Shown here piece after piece: positions 1 through 9,141 of a DNA stretch of 64,000 nt. This stretch comes from an uncultured Anaerolineae bacterium (GTDB taxonomy: Bacteria > Chloroflexota > Anaerolineae > Promineifilales > Promineifilaceae). Under the pieces are notes generated by a model. It was given only the letters and a program-made list of their open reading frames with translations. It searched no databases and was not told the DNA's origin. Numbering within the stretch: position 1 is the first letter of the stretch; every line of letters starts with the position of its first letter. Position numbers and translations under genes: made by a program. The stretch is taken from contig CAJQMR010000015.1 in the NCBI GenBank assembly GCA_905479495.1, forward strand, positions 1-64,000. Reading direction: 5' to 3'.

Positions 1-249
1 CACTTCATCGAGCCAATCTTCGCCCCCCATCCAGGTGAGGTAGGCTAGGTAGACTGGTTTGTTGAGGCCGAGGGTGGCTTCCAATCGGGCGATGTCTTCC
101 TGGCTGAGCCGTTGCTTGGCGTCAGCTGCCAGGTTGAGTCCGGACAGTGGCCCGCCCGGTACGGCGTTGAGCAGTCCGTAGATGGCTATCGTGGCCAGAA
201 TCACCACCAATACCATTTGGAACCCCCGTCTGATTAGATAATTCGTCAT
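1..249 (-). CDS. ABC transporter permease, N-terminal fragment (DppB/OppB-like)
   Basis: This gene begins at 249 and runs off the left edge, so only the first 83 residues are visible. The start ATG follows a GGAGAA ribosome site. A short basic leader (MTNYLIRRGFQM) precedes a strong hydrophobic segment at about residues 12-28 and then the sequence AVPGGPLSG. That pattern is typical of the first membrane helix and the following loop of dipeptide/oligopeptide importer permeases of the DppB/OppB class, which usually have PGDP or a variant there. The family assignment is inferred from this fragment only. The gene diverges from the regulator-like gene at 436. Confidence 0.6.
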   Translation of the reverse strand, partial: MTNYLIRRGFQMVLVVILATIAIYGLLNAVPGGPLSGLNLAADAKQRLSQEDIARLEATLGLNKPVYLAYLTWMGGEDWLDEV

Positions 250-435
250 ATTAATTCTCCTTCTCTCTGTCGTTGGGATTTAGCTTTTTTGACATTTATC
301 AGTTTAAGTAAAGATTAAGAAAAGAACTGCCGATGATCTGTATCAAAATCGTATCAAACTCTGTTTGGACCTGTTTCAATTGTATTAATTTGGTAACATG
401 CAGGGGAGTATGCATGGGCAGACAAGGGGTTTACC

Positions 436-2907
436 GTGGGAAATCCGTTTCAATTAGCCGATTTATTGACCCAATTCATTAAACGATCTGGCTACACGCC
501 GGGGCAGCTAGAGAAGCTGTCTGGCGTGCCCAAGCCGACGATTGTGAATTGGATGGAAGGGCGGGTACGGCGGCCACGGACGTTGAATGATTTGGTGCGG
601 CTAACGGCCGTTCTCCACCTCACCGAAAAAGAAGCATCCCAACTGCTGCAATCCGCCGGTCATCCTACCATCCCCGAACTGCGCCGCGATTTGCAGCAAA
701 AGCCAGACGAGACGCTGGCCAAGCTGCTGGCCCATTGGGCGCAAATAACAGAGACAAAACAACAATCCCCGGCACCGTTTCAGGCGATGGCCCATCTACC
801 TTATTTTGTGGGGCGCGAAGCGGAGCTTGAGCAGCTTAAAGAGACGCTTTTGGCGGGGGAACACGCCACGATTTACAGCATTCAAGGCATGGGCGGTGTG
901 GGCAAAACGGCGCTGGCGGCCCATCTGGCCTACCAGCTGCGTCGCGTTTTCCCGGATGGCGTGTTGTGGGCACGGGTGGACACCTCAGACACGATGTCGA
1001 TTTTGAGTACGTTTGCCAGCGCCTATGATTTAGATGTGCGCCAGTACGGTGATGTGGGCAGCCGCAGCCGTATTGTACGAGAGCTGCTGGCCAACAAGCA
1101 GGCGCTGATTGTGCTGGACAATGCGCAAAGCAGCGAACAGGTGAAACCGCTGCTGCCGCCGACTGGTTCCTGTGCAGTGCTGATCACCACACGGCGGCAT
1201 GATTTGGCGGTGACGCGGGGGGCAATGCGGTTGGTGCTGGGGCCGTTTGCCAGTGATGGTAAGGAAGCGATGGCGTTGTTTGCTGAAGTTTTGGGGGAAA
1301 AGCGGGTTGAGGCAGAACGCGCACTTTTCCTTACATTAGCTGATTTGCTAGGGCATTTGCCGTTGGCCGTGGCCATTGCCGCTGGTCGGCTGGCCTACGA
1401 GCCGGGTTGGTCCACGGCTGAATTTGTGCAGCGCGTGCAGCAGGAACGGCGGCGCTTGGCCGAGTTGGAAAGCGAAGATCAGAGCGTGCGCCTGTCGTTT
1501 AACACCAGCTTCCAGCACCTTGAACCGGAGCAGCAGCAATTTTTTGCCGCGCTGAGCGTGTTTGCCGGAGATGATTTTAGCAGTCAGGCGGCGGCGGTTG
1601 TGGCTGATTTTCCCCATGACGCCGCCCAGGATTATTTGCGCAAATTGTATGCTTTGTCGTTGGTGCAGGCGGGGCGGGAAACGGCCGTAAAACGACCCAA
1701 TCGCTACCGTCTCCATTTGCTGCTGCGGGATTATGCCGGTCAGCAGTTGGTGGATGAGACGGCCGTACAGCAGCGTTTTGTTCATTATTTTGCCACCTTT
1801 GCCCAAAAGCATAGTCGCGATTTTGCCGCGCTAGATTTAGAGCAAAAGAACGTGCTGACGGCACTGCAACTGGCACAGCAGCTGGTCCAAACGGCCGATT
1901 TTGTGTCTGGCGTGCTGGCGTTTTATCTCTTTTGGGAGGCTAAAGGGTTGTATGATGTGGCCGGGGATTATTTGGCTGCGGTGGAAACGGCCGTTGCCCA
2001 ACAAAATGATCCGGCGCTCCAGATGCAGCTGCACCATTACCAGGGGCGATTAGCCCAGCGGCAGGGCGAATACATCGAGGCTGAAGCCCAGTTTGAAGCG
2101 GCCTTAGAACTGGCACGCTCGCTGGAAGCTGAAGAGGCATTGAGTCACCTGCTGCGGGCGCTGGGCGTGCTGGCAGCGCGGCGCGGCGATTATGTGCTGG
2201 CAGATGCTTATTACAAGGAAGGGCTGGAACTGGCCAAAACGTTGGGTCACGGCGGCATTGTGAGCAACTTTTTGCGCGGCCTGGGCGTGCAAGCCTACAT
2301 GCGCGGTGATTTTGCCCGCGCCGAAGCATTTTACGAGGAAGGATTGGCACTCGTCGGAATGCTGGATGAGGAAGCACCAGATGCCAAAGGGCAGGGCGGC
2401 ATGTTGTGGGGGCTGGGCGTTCTGGCCCAGGAGCAGGGCGATCTGGCTGGAGCGAAAAGCTATTATGAGCAGTCGCTGGCGCTGGCGCGGCAGGTGGGGC
2501 AGCAGGAGCGAGTGATTTTGCTGCTGCGTATGTTGGCCGACGTGGCTGTGGTGCAAAATCAGCCGGAGCAGGCCGCTGCCTACTGGCAGGAGGCGCTGAC
2601 GCTGGCCCAGGACATTGGCCACCGTTGGCAGATGGCGCGGGTGCTGAGTGAGTGGGGCGAGTACCAGATTCAGGCGGGGGAAACGGCCGTTGCCCATGAA
2701 ACGTTCCAGGAATTGTTTAGATTGGCCCGCATTTTGCAGAGCCAGGAATTGGTGGCAGTGGCTTTGTATGGATTGGCCAGGGAAACGGCCGTACGCGGCG
2801 ACAGCGACGCGGCCAGAGAATATGGCCACGAAAGTTTAGATACCTTCATTGCCATTGGCCATGCCAAAGTGCAGGAGGTGAAGGATTGGTTGGCAGGGCT
2901 GGAATAG
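436..2907 (+). CDS. XRE HTH - NB-ARC ATPase - TPR protein (STAND family)
   Basis: This 823-residue protein has an XRE-type helix-turn-helix at about residues 8-60, a linker, an NB-ARC/STAND NTPase with P-loop GMGGVGKT near residue 151, a Walker B-like LIVLDNA near 222 and an ITTRR sensor near 250, and then tetratricopeptide-like repeats from about 540 to 800 (paired Ala-rich helices with GDYVLADAYYKEGLEL-type units). Such proteins act as signal-dependent regulators or NLR-like switches: TPRs sense or autoinhibit, and the ATPase drives oligomerisation. GTG is the likely start because upstream ATGs are out of frame. A TTGACA hexamer at 289 lies in the divergent upstream region, but no good -10 was seen. 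The inducer and any effector are unknown; there is no obvious toxic effector domain, so a regulator is more likely than a defence protein. Confidence 0.85.
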   Translation: MGNPFQLADLLTQFIKRSGYTPGQLEKLSGVPKPTIVNWMEGRVRRPRTLNDLVRLTAVLHLTEKEASQLLQSAGHPTIPELRRDLQQKPDETLAKLLAHWAQITETKQQSPAPFQAMAHLPYFVGREAELEQLKETLLAGEHATIYSIQGMGGVGKTALAAHLAYQLRRVFPDGVLWARVDTSDTMSILSTFASAYDLDVRQYGDVGSRSRIVRELLANKQALIVLDNAQSSEQVKPLLPPTGSCAVLITTRRHDLAVTRGAMRLVLGPFASDGKEAMALFAEVLGEKRVEAERALFLTLADLLGHLPLAVAIAAGRLAYEPGWSTAEFVQRVQQERRRLAELESEDQSVRLSFNTSFQHLEPEQQQFFAALSVFAGDDFSSQAAAVVADFPHDAAQDYLRKLYALSLVQAGRETAVKRPNRYRLHLLLRDYAGQQLVDETAVQQRFVHYFATFAQKHSRDFAALDLEQKNVLTALQLAQQLVQTADFVSGVLAFYLFWEAKGLYDVAGDYLAAVETAVAQQNDPALQMQLHHYQGRLAQRQGEYIEAEAQFEAALELARSLEAEEALSHLLRALGVLAARRGDYVLADAYYKEGLELAKTLGHGGIVSNFLRGLGVQAYMRGDFARAEAFYEEGLALVGMLDEEAPDAKGQGGMLWGLGVLAQEQGDLAGAKSYYEQSLALARQVGQQERVILLLRMLADVAVVQNQPEQAAAYWQEALTLAQDIGHRWQMARVLSEWGEYQIQAGETAVAHETFQELFRLARILQSQELVAVALYGLARETAVRGDSDAAREYGHESLDTFIAIGHAKVQEVKDWLAGLE

Positions 2908-2945
2908 GAGATTAGAGACTGGAGATTGGAGATTAAGTTAGCCAA

Positions 2946-3356
2946 TTACTCAATTACAGTTTCTTCATCGGGCGGGGGATTGTAAACCACATCATCCAGG
3001 TCTAAATTCATGGCGCGGGCGATGGCTTGGAGAACGGCCGTTTTACCTGCACGTTTACCCGTTTCAATTTGAGACAGATACGCCGCACTAATCCCCGCCG
3101 CTTCAGCTAACTGCTGCTGCGTCAATCCACGGTACTCTCGCCAAACCTTCACCGGATTTTCCCCATCCATGATGGCGAAAGGCACATGTGCAGGAATGAG
3201 TTCTTCTTCACCGCTTGCAATGCGAGCTTTAATTTCTTCAATATCACGTATGTCTTGCAAAGTTTCGGCATCTTCCACTAACTGCTCATACAAATCATAA
3301 GGAATTACCGCATATTCAGGTTGTCCTTCTTTAAGAATTAATTGACCTTTGCTCAT
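2946..3356 (-). CDS. Antitoxin-like protein: Phd/DUF-type N-terminus plus XRE helix-turn-helix
   Basis: This 136-residue protein has an N-terminal segment of about 45 residues resembling small antitoxin-type domains (GQPEYAVIPYDLYEQL). An acidic linker follows, then an XRE helix-turn-helix at about residues 75-128 (LTQQQLAEAAGISAAYLSQI) and an acidic tail. This layout is common in antitoxins whose RelE/ParE-like partner lies directly upstream. Here the upstream gap is 74 bases and the next gene is dnaE, so no toxin partner is visible. A GGTAGG ribosome site lies 7 bases before the ATG. It may be an orphan antitoxin or a stand-alone autoregulated XRE repressor. Palindrome copies occur inside it. 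Confidence 0.75.
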   Translation of the reverse strand: MSKGQLILKEGQPEYAVIPYDLYEQLVEDAETLQDIRDIEEIKARIASGEEELIPAHVPFAIMDGENPVKVWREYRGLTQQQLAEAAGISAAYLSQIETGKRAGKTAVLQAIARAMNLDLDDVVYNPPPDEETVIE

Positions 3357-3430
3357 TAGTTAACCTACCGAATGGAGTTCACTGCACTTCCAAAACAAAA
3401 ATAATAAGCCAACCATGCCATTTGGGAGGT

Positions 3431-6400
3431 TTAGCCATTGTATACTTTGGCGATGCCGGGGAAGGTGCGCAGGGTTTCCAGGAGTTCGGGGCAGCTGCGG
3501 GTACGGCCGTTTGGGAAATCCATCTTCAAATCTTGGCCGCTAATCAATATCGTCAACCCATCTTCACCTTCATACTCATTCACTTTGTTCAATACTCTGC
3601 GGCAAGCGGCCTGCCAGTTGCCTACCGGACGTACTTCCACAACGACTGTTTTGTGAACGCCATTGGTTTGGCGTGTAGGGGCTGGACTGACCAACGGCTG
3701 CTTGATTGGGGTCGCTGGCTGGGTCGGCTGCCCGCTGCCGTTGCCATTGCTGGTGGCTTGCGCTGTGGGACGAACCGGCTGAGCGATGGGCTGCGCTTCC
3801 ATTTCTGCTTCAAAGTTGGGCGGCGGTGGGGGCATGTGGCTGCTGCTGGCAACGGCCGTTTCTGGTTCGGCTATTTTTGGCATTGCGGGCTTGGGTTCAG
3901 CGATGTAAGTGGGTGGTGGCGGTGTGTGGCCATTGCCGTTTCCGTTTCTTTGGGGAGGAACGGCCGTTTTAGGCGCAGACTTGGTCACTTTGGGCATGTT
4001 TCGGGCGGCATCCGCATCCTGAGCTATCTCCAGATTGGTTTCTACCCGATCCACGATCAGGTTCACATCCTCACCTTTTACCTGTACCTTGCCCGTAACC
4101 AGCATTACTTGATCCACCGTCACATCCTCGCGACAGGCCTGCCAGGTGCGGGGGAACAGCACCAAATCTATCTTGCCGTCCAAATCTTCCAGCGTGGCAA
4201 AGGCCATCGGATCGCCTTTTTTGGTGGTGAGGGTGCGCAGGGTGCTGATCATACCTGCCAGCCGCACCTGTTTGCCATTCCAGTTCACATCAATATCGCC
4301 AATCGTAGCGCTGGTGCGCGATTGCAGCGTGGCCAACGGCCGTTCCAACGGATGTTCAGACACATGAACACCTAATGCCTCTTTTTCCCACTCCAGCAGC
4401 TCTTTATGCTTGATGATGGGTTTAATTTTTTCGGGATCGTGCAGCAGATCGACAGCCACTTTGAGCGCAGGTGTGCTGGTTCCGCCACCAAACAAACTCA
4501 TTTGCCCAGAAGAGGCAGCTGCTTGTTCACTGCTACTGAAATTGACGATGCGGTCAAGGGCATCCACAAATTGCTCTGGGGTTCCCCAGGCGTCGAACAC
4601 CCGCCCTTTGGCCATGTATTCAAGCGGCCGTTTGCCCACTCGCTTTAAATCCACCCGCTCGCACAAATCTTGCAGACTCTTGAACGGGCCATTTTCTTCC
4701 CGCTCCTCGATGATGGTCATGAGGGCGGCGGCCCCGGCATTTTTGATGGCTCCAAGACCAAAACGGATGAGCGGCCGTTCGCCACCATCCTCAATGGTAA
4801 AGTCCAAACCAGAGGTATTGATGTCCGGCGGCCCCACATCAATGCCCAAATTTTTCGCCTCAGCGAAGTAGCGGCGCACCTTGTCTGTGTTGTCCCGTTC
4901 CACTGAGAGCATGGCGGTGAGGTATTCCACCGGGTAATGTGCTTTTAAGAAAGCGGTCTGGCAGGTCACTTTGGCATAATCGGCCGCGTGTGCCTTGTTA
5001 AAGCCGTACCGAGCAAAAAACTCAATATCGCCCCAAATCGCTTCGCATACTTCCCGACTGAACCCTTTGGCCATCGCCCCATCTGTAAACTGAGTGCGAT
5101 GCTTCTCCATCAAATCTTTTTTCTTTTTGGAGACAGCCTTGCGGATCATGTCTGCCTCGCCCGGCTCGTACCCGGCCAGGTCGGAGGCGATGCGGATGAT
5201 CTGCTCCTGGTAGACCAAAATGCCGTACGTATCCTTAAGGATCGGTTCCAGAGCCGGCGTGTGGTATTCCACTACGTCTTTATTGTCGTAAATAGCTGAA
5301 TGCATCCTGCGGATGTATTCGGGGATGTTTTCCATCGGGCCGGGGCGGTACAGCGAAATGGCCGCGATGATGTGGTCAAAGCGGCGCGGCTTCATCTCCA
5401 TCATCAGGCGGCGCATGCCCGCGCCTTCCACCTGAAACACGCCGGCCACGTCGCCGCGTCCCAGCATGTCGAACAGCAACTCAGGGTTTTTGGTGGGGTC
5501 AGGTCCCACATGTCCCTCATCATAAGGGATGTTGTCCATGGTGTAGGCGATGCCGTACCGATCTTCGATCAGGCGAGCCGCCTGGCGCATGACGGTGAGG
5601 GTGCTCAACCCCAAAAAGTCCACCTTCAGCAGACCGATCGATTCCACAATTTCCATGGGCCATTGGGTGACGCGGTCTACGCCGCCCAGCCCTTCATCGC
5701 CGCTGGTAGGTTTATTCAAAGGCACGTATTCGTGCAGCGGCCGGTCAGAAATAATGACCCCGGCGGCGTGGCTGGAGGCGTGGCGGGCCACCCCTTCTAA
5801 ATTACGGGCAGTGTCCAGGAGATCACGTACGGCCGTTTCCCCCTTGTACTTCTGCTCCAACTCCGATGAATAAAACTCATGTTCCTTGTCCAGCACGTTT
5901 TCAATTTTGACTGGCTTGCCGGGGATGGCCGGCACCATGCGGGCCAGCACATCCACCTCTTCCAGCGGCATGTCCATCGCCCGGCCCACGTCGCGGATGG
6001 CTGCACGTGCCCCCAGCGTTCCAAAGGTGATGATTTGGGCCACTTTCTCAGAGCCATAGCGTCGTTTTGAGTAGGCTACCATCCAGTGCCGCACGTCGTC
6101 TGGGTAATCCAGATCGATATCTGGCATGGAAACGCGACCCGGATTCAGGAACCGCTCAAAAATCAGGCCGTTGGCCAACGGATCGATGCTGGTGATGCCC
6201 AAGGTGAAGGCCACTACCGAACCGGCACCAGAGCCACGCACATTCCACCAGATGTCGTTTTCTTTCCACTGGCTGTAGCTGTCGTACGGGTAAGGGTCCT
6301 GGTACTGTTCCCACCATTCATCGGTGCGGGCGGCCCATTCACACAAATCCCACACGATCAAAAAGTAGGTCTCAAAGCCCATCCGGCTGATGATGTTCAG

Positions 6401-7420
6401 CTCATGGTCCATGCGAGCGCGTAATTCGACATCATTTTCAGCCCGTTCGGCACCGTAGCGCCAGATAAGCCCTTTCTCGCAGAGCTGCCGCAAATAGGAA
6501 TGAGGATCGTGCCCTTCGGGAACATCAAACTCGGGCAGATGGTATCCTTTGGAGTCCAGGTTTACGTCGCACATTTCTACAATACGCATACTGTTCATGA
6601 GCGAATTGAGAATCACATCTTCCTGGTACCCAGTTTGCTGGAAAAGCTGGAACATCTCATCGCGAGACTTGACATAATACCCTTTATCGGAAAAGGTCAA
6701 CTTGGGTGCGTTTACCGTGGAACCTGTCTGGATACAAAGCAGCACCTCATGCGGATCGGCGTCGCTGGCTAATGTGTAATGCACGTCGTTGGTGGCCAGG
6801 AAGTTGTTTTCCAGGCCAAAATGGGGGGCCATCTCGATGAGCTGCCGATTGATTTCGGTCAGCTCGGGGATGGTGTGCTCTTGCAGCTCGATGAAGAGAC
6901 GATCTTTGCCAAAAATATCTAAATATTCGCCCATCAGCTTTTTGGCCAGCTTGGGGTTGCGGTCGCCTAGGGCGCGTGGAATTTCGGCCGCCATGCAGCC
7001 AGTGGTAGCGATGAGGCCATCTTTGTGGCTGGCCATGAAGGCGCGATCGATGCGTGGTTTGTAGTAGTAGCCATCCAGCTGAGAGGAGCTAGCAATTTGC
7101 AGCAGATTTAGGTAGCCAGTTTGATTTTCAGCCAGCAGCAGCATGTGAAAGCGGGCTTTGTCCAACTGCGGGTCGCGATCCTGCATGGTACGCTGGGCCA
7201 GGTAGGTCTCTACGCCGATGATTGGCTTGACGCCAGCGGCTTTGGCAGCACGGTAGAAGGGCATCGTGCCGTACATCGCGCCGTGGTCGGTGAGGGCGAT
7301 GGCCGGTTGGTCTAGCTCGGCGGCGCGGCTCACCAGGTCTTTAACCCGGCTCAGGCCATCAAGCAATGAATATTCGCTGTGGCAGTGAAGATGAACAAAC
7401 TGGTTGTGATTTTCACACAT
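3431..7420 (-). CDS. dnaE: DNA polymerase III subunit alpha
   Basis: This is the catalytic subunit of the replicative polymerase, about 1329 residues from the start chosen here. It opens with a PHP domain (VHLHCHSEYSLLDG, LTDHGAMYG), followed by palm/fingers with the catalytic aspartates in MPDIDLDYPDD, the GFNKAHAADYA motif, a helix-hairpin-helix region and an OB fold near residues 990-1090. An unusual proline- and Asn/Gly-rich linker of about 130 residues follows, then a compact C-terminal domain of about 75 residues. I chose the ATG at 7420 because homology to the PHP domain begins there; an in-frame extension to 7525 is Cys-rich and unlike the family. AAGGGA lies 11 bases upstream. Closely related polymerases are about 1150-1200 residues, so the extra length is mostly the linker and tail. 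Confidence 0.96.
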   Translation of the reverse strand: MCENHNQFVHLHCHSEYSLLDGLSRVKDLVSRAAELDQPAIALTDHGAMYGTMPFYRAAKAAGVKPIIGVETYLAQRTMQDRDPQLDKARFHMLLLAENQTGYLNLLQIASSSQLDGYYYKPRIDRAFMASHKDGLIATTGCMAAEIPRALGDRNPKLAKKLMGEYLDIFGKDRLFIELQEHTIPELTEINRQLIEMAPHFGLENNFLATNDVHYTLASDADPHEVLLCIQTGSTVNAPKLTFSDKGYYVKSRDEMFQLFQQTGYQEDVILNSLMNSMRIVEMCDVNLDSKGYHLPEFDVPEGHDPHSYLRQLCEKGLIWRYGAERAENDVELRARMDHELNIISRMGFETYFLIVWDLCEWAARTDEWWEQYQDPYPYDSYSQWKENDIWWNVRGSGAGSVVAFTLGITSIDPLANGLIFERFLNPGRVSMPDIDLDYPDDVRHWMVAYSKRRYGSEKVAQIITFGTLGARAAIRDVGRAMDMPLEEVDVLARMVPAIPGKPVKIENVLDKEHEFYSSELEQKYKGETAVRDLLDTARNLEGVARHASSHAAGVIISDRPLHEYVPLNKPTSGDEGLGGVDRVTQWPMEIVESIGLLKVDFLGLSTLTVMRQAARLIEDRYGIAYTMDNIPYDEGHVGPDPTKNPELLFDMLGRGDVAGVFQVEGAGMRRLMMEMKPRRFDHIIAAISLYRPGPMENIPEYIRRMHSAIYDNKDVVEYHTPALEPILKDTYGILVYQEQIIRIASDLAGYEPGEADMIRKAVSKKKKDLMEKHRTQFTDGAMAKGFSREVCEAIWGDIEFFARYGFNKAHAADYAKVTCQTAFLKAHYPVEYLTAMLSVERDNTDKVRRYFAEAKNLGIDVGPPDINTSGLDFTIEDGGERPLIRFGLGAIKNAGAAALMTIIEEREENGPFKSLQDLCERVDLKRVGKRPLEYMAKGRVFDAWGTPEQFVDALDRIVNFSSSEQAAASSGQMSLFGGGTSTPALKVAVDLLHDPEKIKPIIKHKELLEWEKEALGVHVSEHPLERPLATLQSRTSATIGDIDVNWNGKQVRLAGMISTLRTLTTKKGDPMAFATLEDLDGKIDLVLFPRTWQACREDVTVDQVMLVTGKVQVKGEDVNLIVDRVETNLEIAQDADAARNMPKVTKSAPKTAVPPQRNGNGNGHTPPPPTYIAEPKPAMPKIAEPETAVASSSHMPPPPPNFEAEMEAQPIAQPVRPTAQATSNGNGSGQPTQPATPIKQPLVSPAPTRQTNGVHKTVVVEVRPVGNWQAACRRVLNKVNEYEGEDGLTILISGQDLKMDFPNGRTRSCPELLETLRTFPGIAKVYNG

Positions 7421-7819
7421 GGTGGATAATGTTCCCTTAAATTTTGTTCGGCGAGGAAGGCTATCAGTACAGTTAATTGAGTGGCAATTGTTGTATTGCC
7501 CCACATGGAGACAAGTATAACACAAACGATTGGGTTAAATGTTAAAAAATCAAAATTTTAAGGGCGAATTTTTCAGGTGCCACGCACTTGAGGGCGTGTT
7601 ATTAGCTGGCAATGCCTTTGGCGGAAAGTGCAATAAAACTGCTGCAAATTCGGTATTGATATTGCTTTGCCAATATGGTAAGATGCTCAAACATCTGATT
7701 AATATGATTTATTGGATCATTTGGATGAATAAACCCACTCCCACTATTCATAACCGTCGTTTTTTCCAACACAAGTTGGGCTGTGTACCGCTTGCTCAGC
7801 GACAGCTCTTATCTCCCTC
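7421..7819. other. Intergenic region between dnaE and the GntR-type regulator
   Basis: This 399-base gap separates two divergent genes and is more AT-rich than its surroundings. It holds a promoter-like pair at 7656-7684 and several AT-rich stretches. A 99-codon open frame at 7539 has no ribosome site and no recognisable protein features, so I do not call it a gene. Confidence 0.5.
7656..7684 (+). promoter_or_regulatory. Candidate sigma-70-type promoter for the FCD regulator
   Basis: TTGATA at 7656-7661 and TAAGAT at 7679-7684 are separated by 17 bases, matching five and four of six consensus positions. It lies 136 bases before the regulator start. No transcript evidence is available. Confidence 0.4.
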
Positions 7820-8512
7820 ATGCGCCTCAATAAGCTAGACTCTCCCTTCCTTCGTTACCTGGTTGATAGCCAGGTGGCTCCCGGCGAAAGATTGCCAACC
7901 CTCAACCAAATTGGACAAGAATTGGGTATCAGCGTGGGCAAGCTGCGTGAGCAGCTGGAAATTGCCCGTGGCTTGGGCCTGGTTTCGGTACGGCCGCGTG
8001 TGGGTATTGTGCGCGAATCGTTTGATTTTTCTCAGGCGGTGTTGGCTGCTGTGTTGTTTGGTTTGGGGACGGGCGAGGCGCATTTTGAGCAGTTTAGTGA
8101 ACTGCGCCAGGCCATTGAGATTGATTTTTGGGAAACGGCCGTACGCGAACTCACCCCTGATGACAAGCAGCTCTTACAACGATTGGTCAGCAAGGCATGG
8201 GCTAAATTAAAAGGCAACCCAATTCATGTGCCCAATGAAGAACATCGCCAGCTGCATCTGACCATTTTTCGCCGCCTGGACAATCCCTTCGTTCAGGGGA
8301 TGTTGGCCGCTTACTGGGATGCCTACGAGGCCAGTGAATTGACCCGCTTCTCGCCTTATGAATATTGGCTGGAGGTGTGGGAGTATCATGGAAAAATTGT
8401 CGAGGCGATTGTGCAGGATGATTGTGCAGCAGGGCTGGCGTTATTGAAGGCTCATTTCGATTTGCTGCCGCATCCCACAACAATGAGTTCAAACAACAGT
8501 AAGATCCCGTAA
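7820..8512 (+). CDS. GntR-family transcriptional regulator, FadR/FCD subfamily
   Basis: This 230-residue protein has a winged helix at about residues 5-65 (GERLPTLNQIGQELGIS, then a GLVSVRPRVGIVR wing). A mostly helical FCD ligand-binding domain follows (about 85-215) with the spaced acidic and histidine residues typical of metal-binding FCD proteins (EEHRQLHLTIFRRLDNP, EYHGKIVEAI). FCD regulators usually repress genes for organic acid or amino acid metabolism and release DNA on binding a carboxylate. The next genes are a CBS protein and 2-oxoacid oxidoreductase subunits, so control of that operon is plausible but inferred. No Shine-Dalgarno sequence is obvious before the ATG. Confidence 0.82.
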   Translation: MRLNKLDSPFLRYLVDSQVAPGERLPTLNQIGQELGISVGKLREQLEIARGLGLVSVRPRVGIVRESFDFSQAVLAAVLFGLGTGEAHFEQFSELRQAIEIDFWETAVRELTPDDKQLLQRLVSKAWAKLKGNPIHVPNEEHRQLHLTIFRRLDNPFVQGMLAAYWDAYEASELTRFSPYEYWLEVWEYHGKIVEAIVQDDCAAGLALLKAHFDLLPHPTTMSSNNSKIP

Positions 8513-8576
8513 CTTTATTTTAAGAAGCTTTTTAATTGGAGCGTCATAGGGTGGCTCCAGCAGGAGGTTTGACCAG

Positions 8577-9044
8577 ATGAGTTTGAAACAAGAGTTAATG
8601 AGCGAGCGGGTCGCTCATCTCGATTTATCTAAATTTTGCCAGGTGCCTGGGGGAACGGCCGTACGCGCGGCCCTAGCCGAAATGCGGCAAAGCAATACCA
8701 ATGTCTGTCTCATCACCGAGGCGAACAAGCTCGTTGGCATCTTAACCGAGCGGGACGTTTTAACCAAAGTAGCGACAGCGCCAGAAAAGTTGAACGGGGT
8801 TGTTGACGAGATCATGACCGCCAATCCTATTACCGTAACCCCAGACATTGCCGCAGCCGAGGCGCTCTGGCTAATGGATGATAAAAAGTTCCGCAACCTG
8901 CCCGTAATTGATGAGAAAGGCAAAATTGTGGGCAATATGACCCATCAAGCAGTCATCGGCTTTTTGGCAGCCCGCTATCCCGTTGAAGTGCTTAACCGCC
9001 CACCGCGCCCAGACCAATTCCCGCGCAAGCAGGAAGGCGGGTGA
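8577..9044 (+). CDS. CBS-domain pair protein
   Basis: This 155-residue protein consists almost entirely of two CBS motifs, about residues 15-70 (NTNVCLITEANKLVGILTERD) and 80-140 (IMTANPITVTP, then FRNLPVIDEKGKIVG). Such pairs bind adenine nucleotides in the cleft between the repeats and act as energy-state sensors. AGGAGG lies 9 bases before the ATG. It sits directly upstream of a KorA/KorB pair whose beta subunit carries its own CBS pair, which suggests nucleotide-dependent control of that enzyme. The direct binding partner is inferred from position only. Confidence 0.88.
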   Translation: MSLKQELMSERVAHLDLSKFCQVPGGTAVRAALAEMRQSNTNVCLITEANKLVGILTERDVLTKVATAPEKLNGVVDEIMTANPITVTPDIAAAEALWLMDDKKFRNLPVIDEKGKIVGNMTHQAVIGFLAARYPVEVLNRPPRPDQFPRKQEGG

Positions 9045-9124
9045 CCGTTATCGGTATGCGGTAATCGGTAATCAGTCATCGGTAAACCGTTCACCGATTA
9101 CCGTTCACCGACTACGGATTACCG
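9042..9124. repeat. Intergenic repeat, CGGTAATCGGT family, copy 1
   Basis: Nested direct and inverted copies of CGGTAATCGGT/ACCGATTACCG fill the gap between the CBS gene and korA. Related copies lie at 53439-53494 and 55500-55577. Confidence 0.75.
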
Positions 9125-9141
9125 AAATTTAGGAGAAACCC

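Noticed and set aside
436..2907. The NB-ARC/TPR protein as an antiviral NLR-type effector
   Set aside because: It has an XRE DNA-binding head instead of a nuclease, protease or pore-forming effector domain, so a regulator is the simpler reading.
3422..4375. 317-codon plus-strand open frame opposite dnaE
   Set aside because: It lies entirely antisense to the dnaE C-terminal region, has no ribosome site and its protein is rich in Trp, His and Gly without domain-like order; it is a shadow of dnaE codon bias.
7539..7838. 99-codon open frame upstream of the FCD regulator
   Set aside because: No ribosome site, no family resemblance, and it overlaps the promoter-like sequence and start of the regulator.
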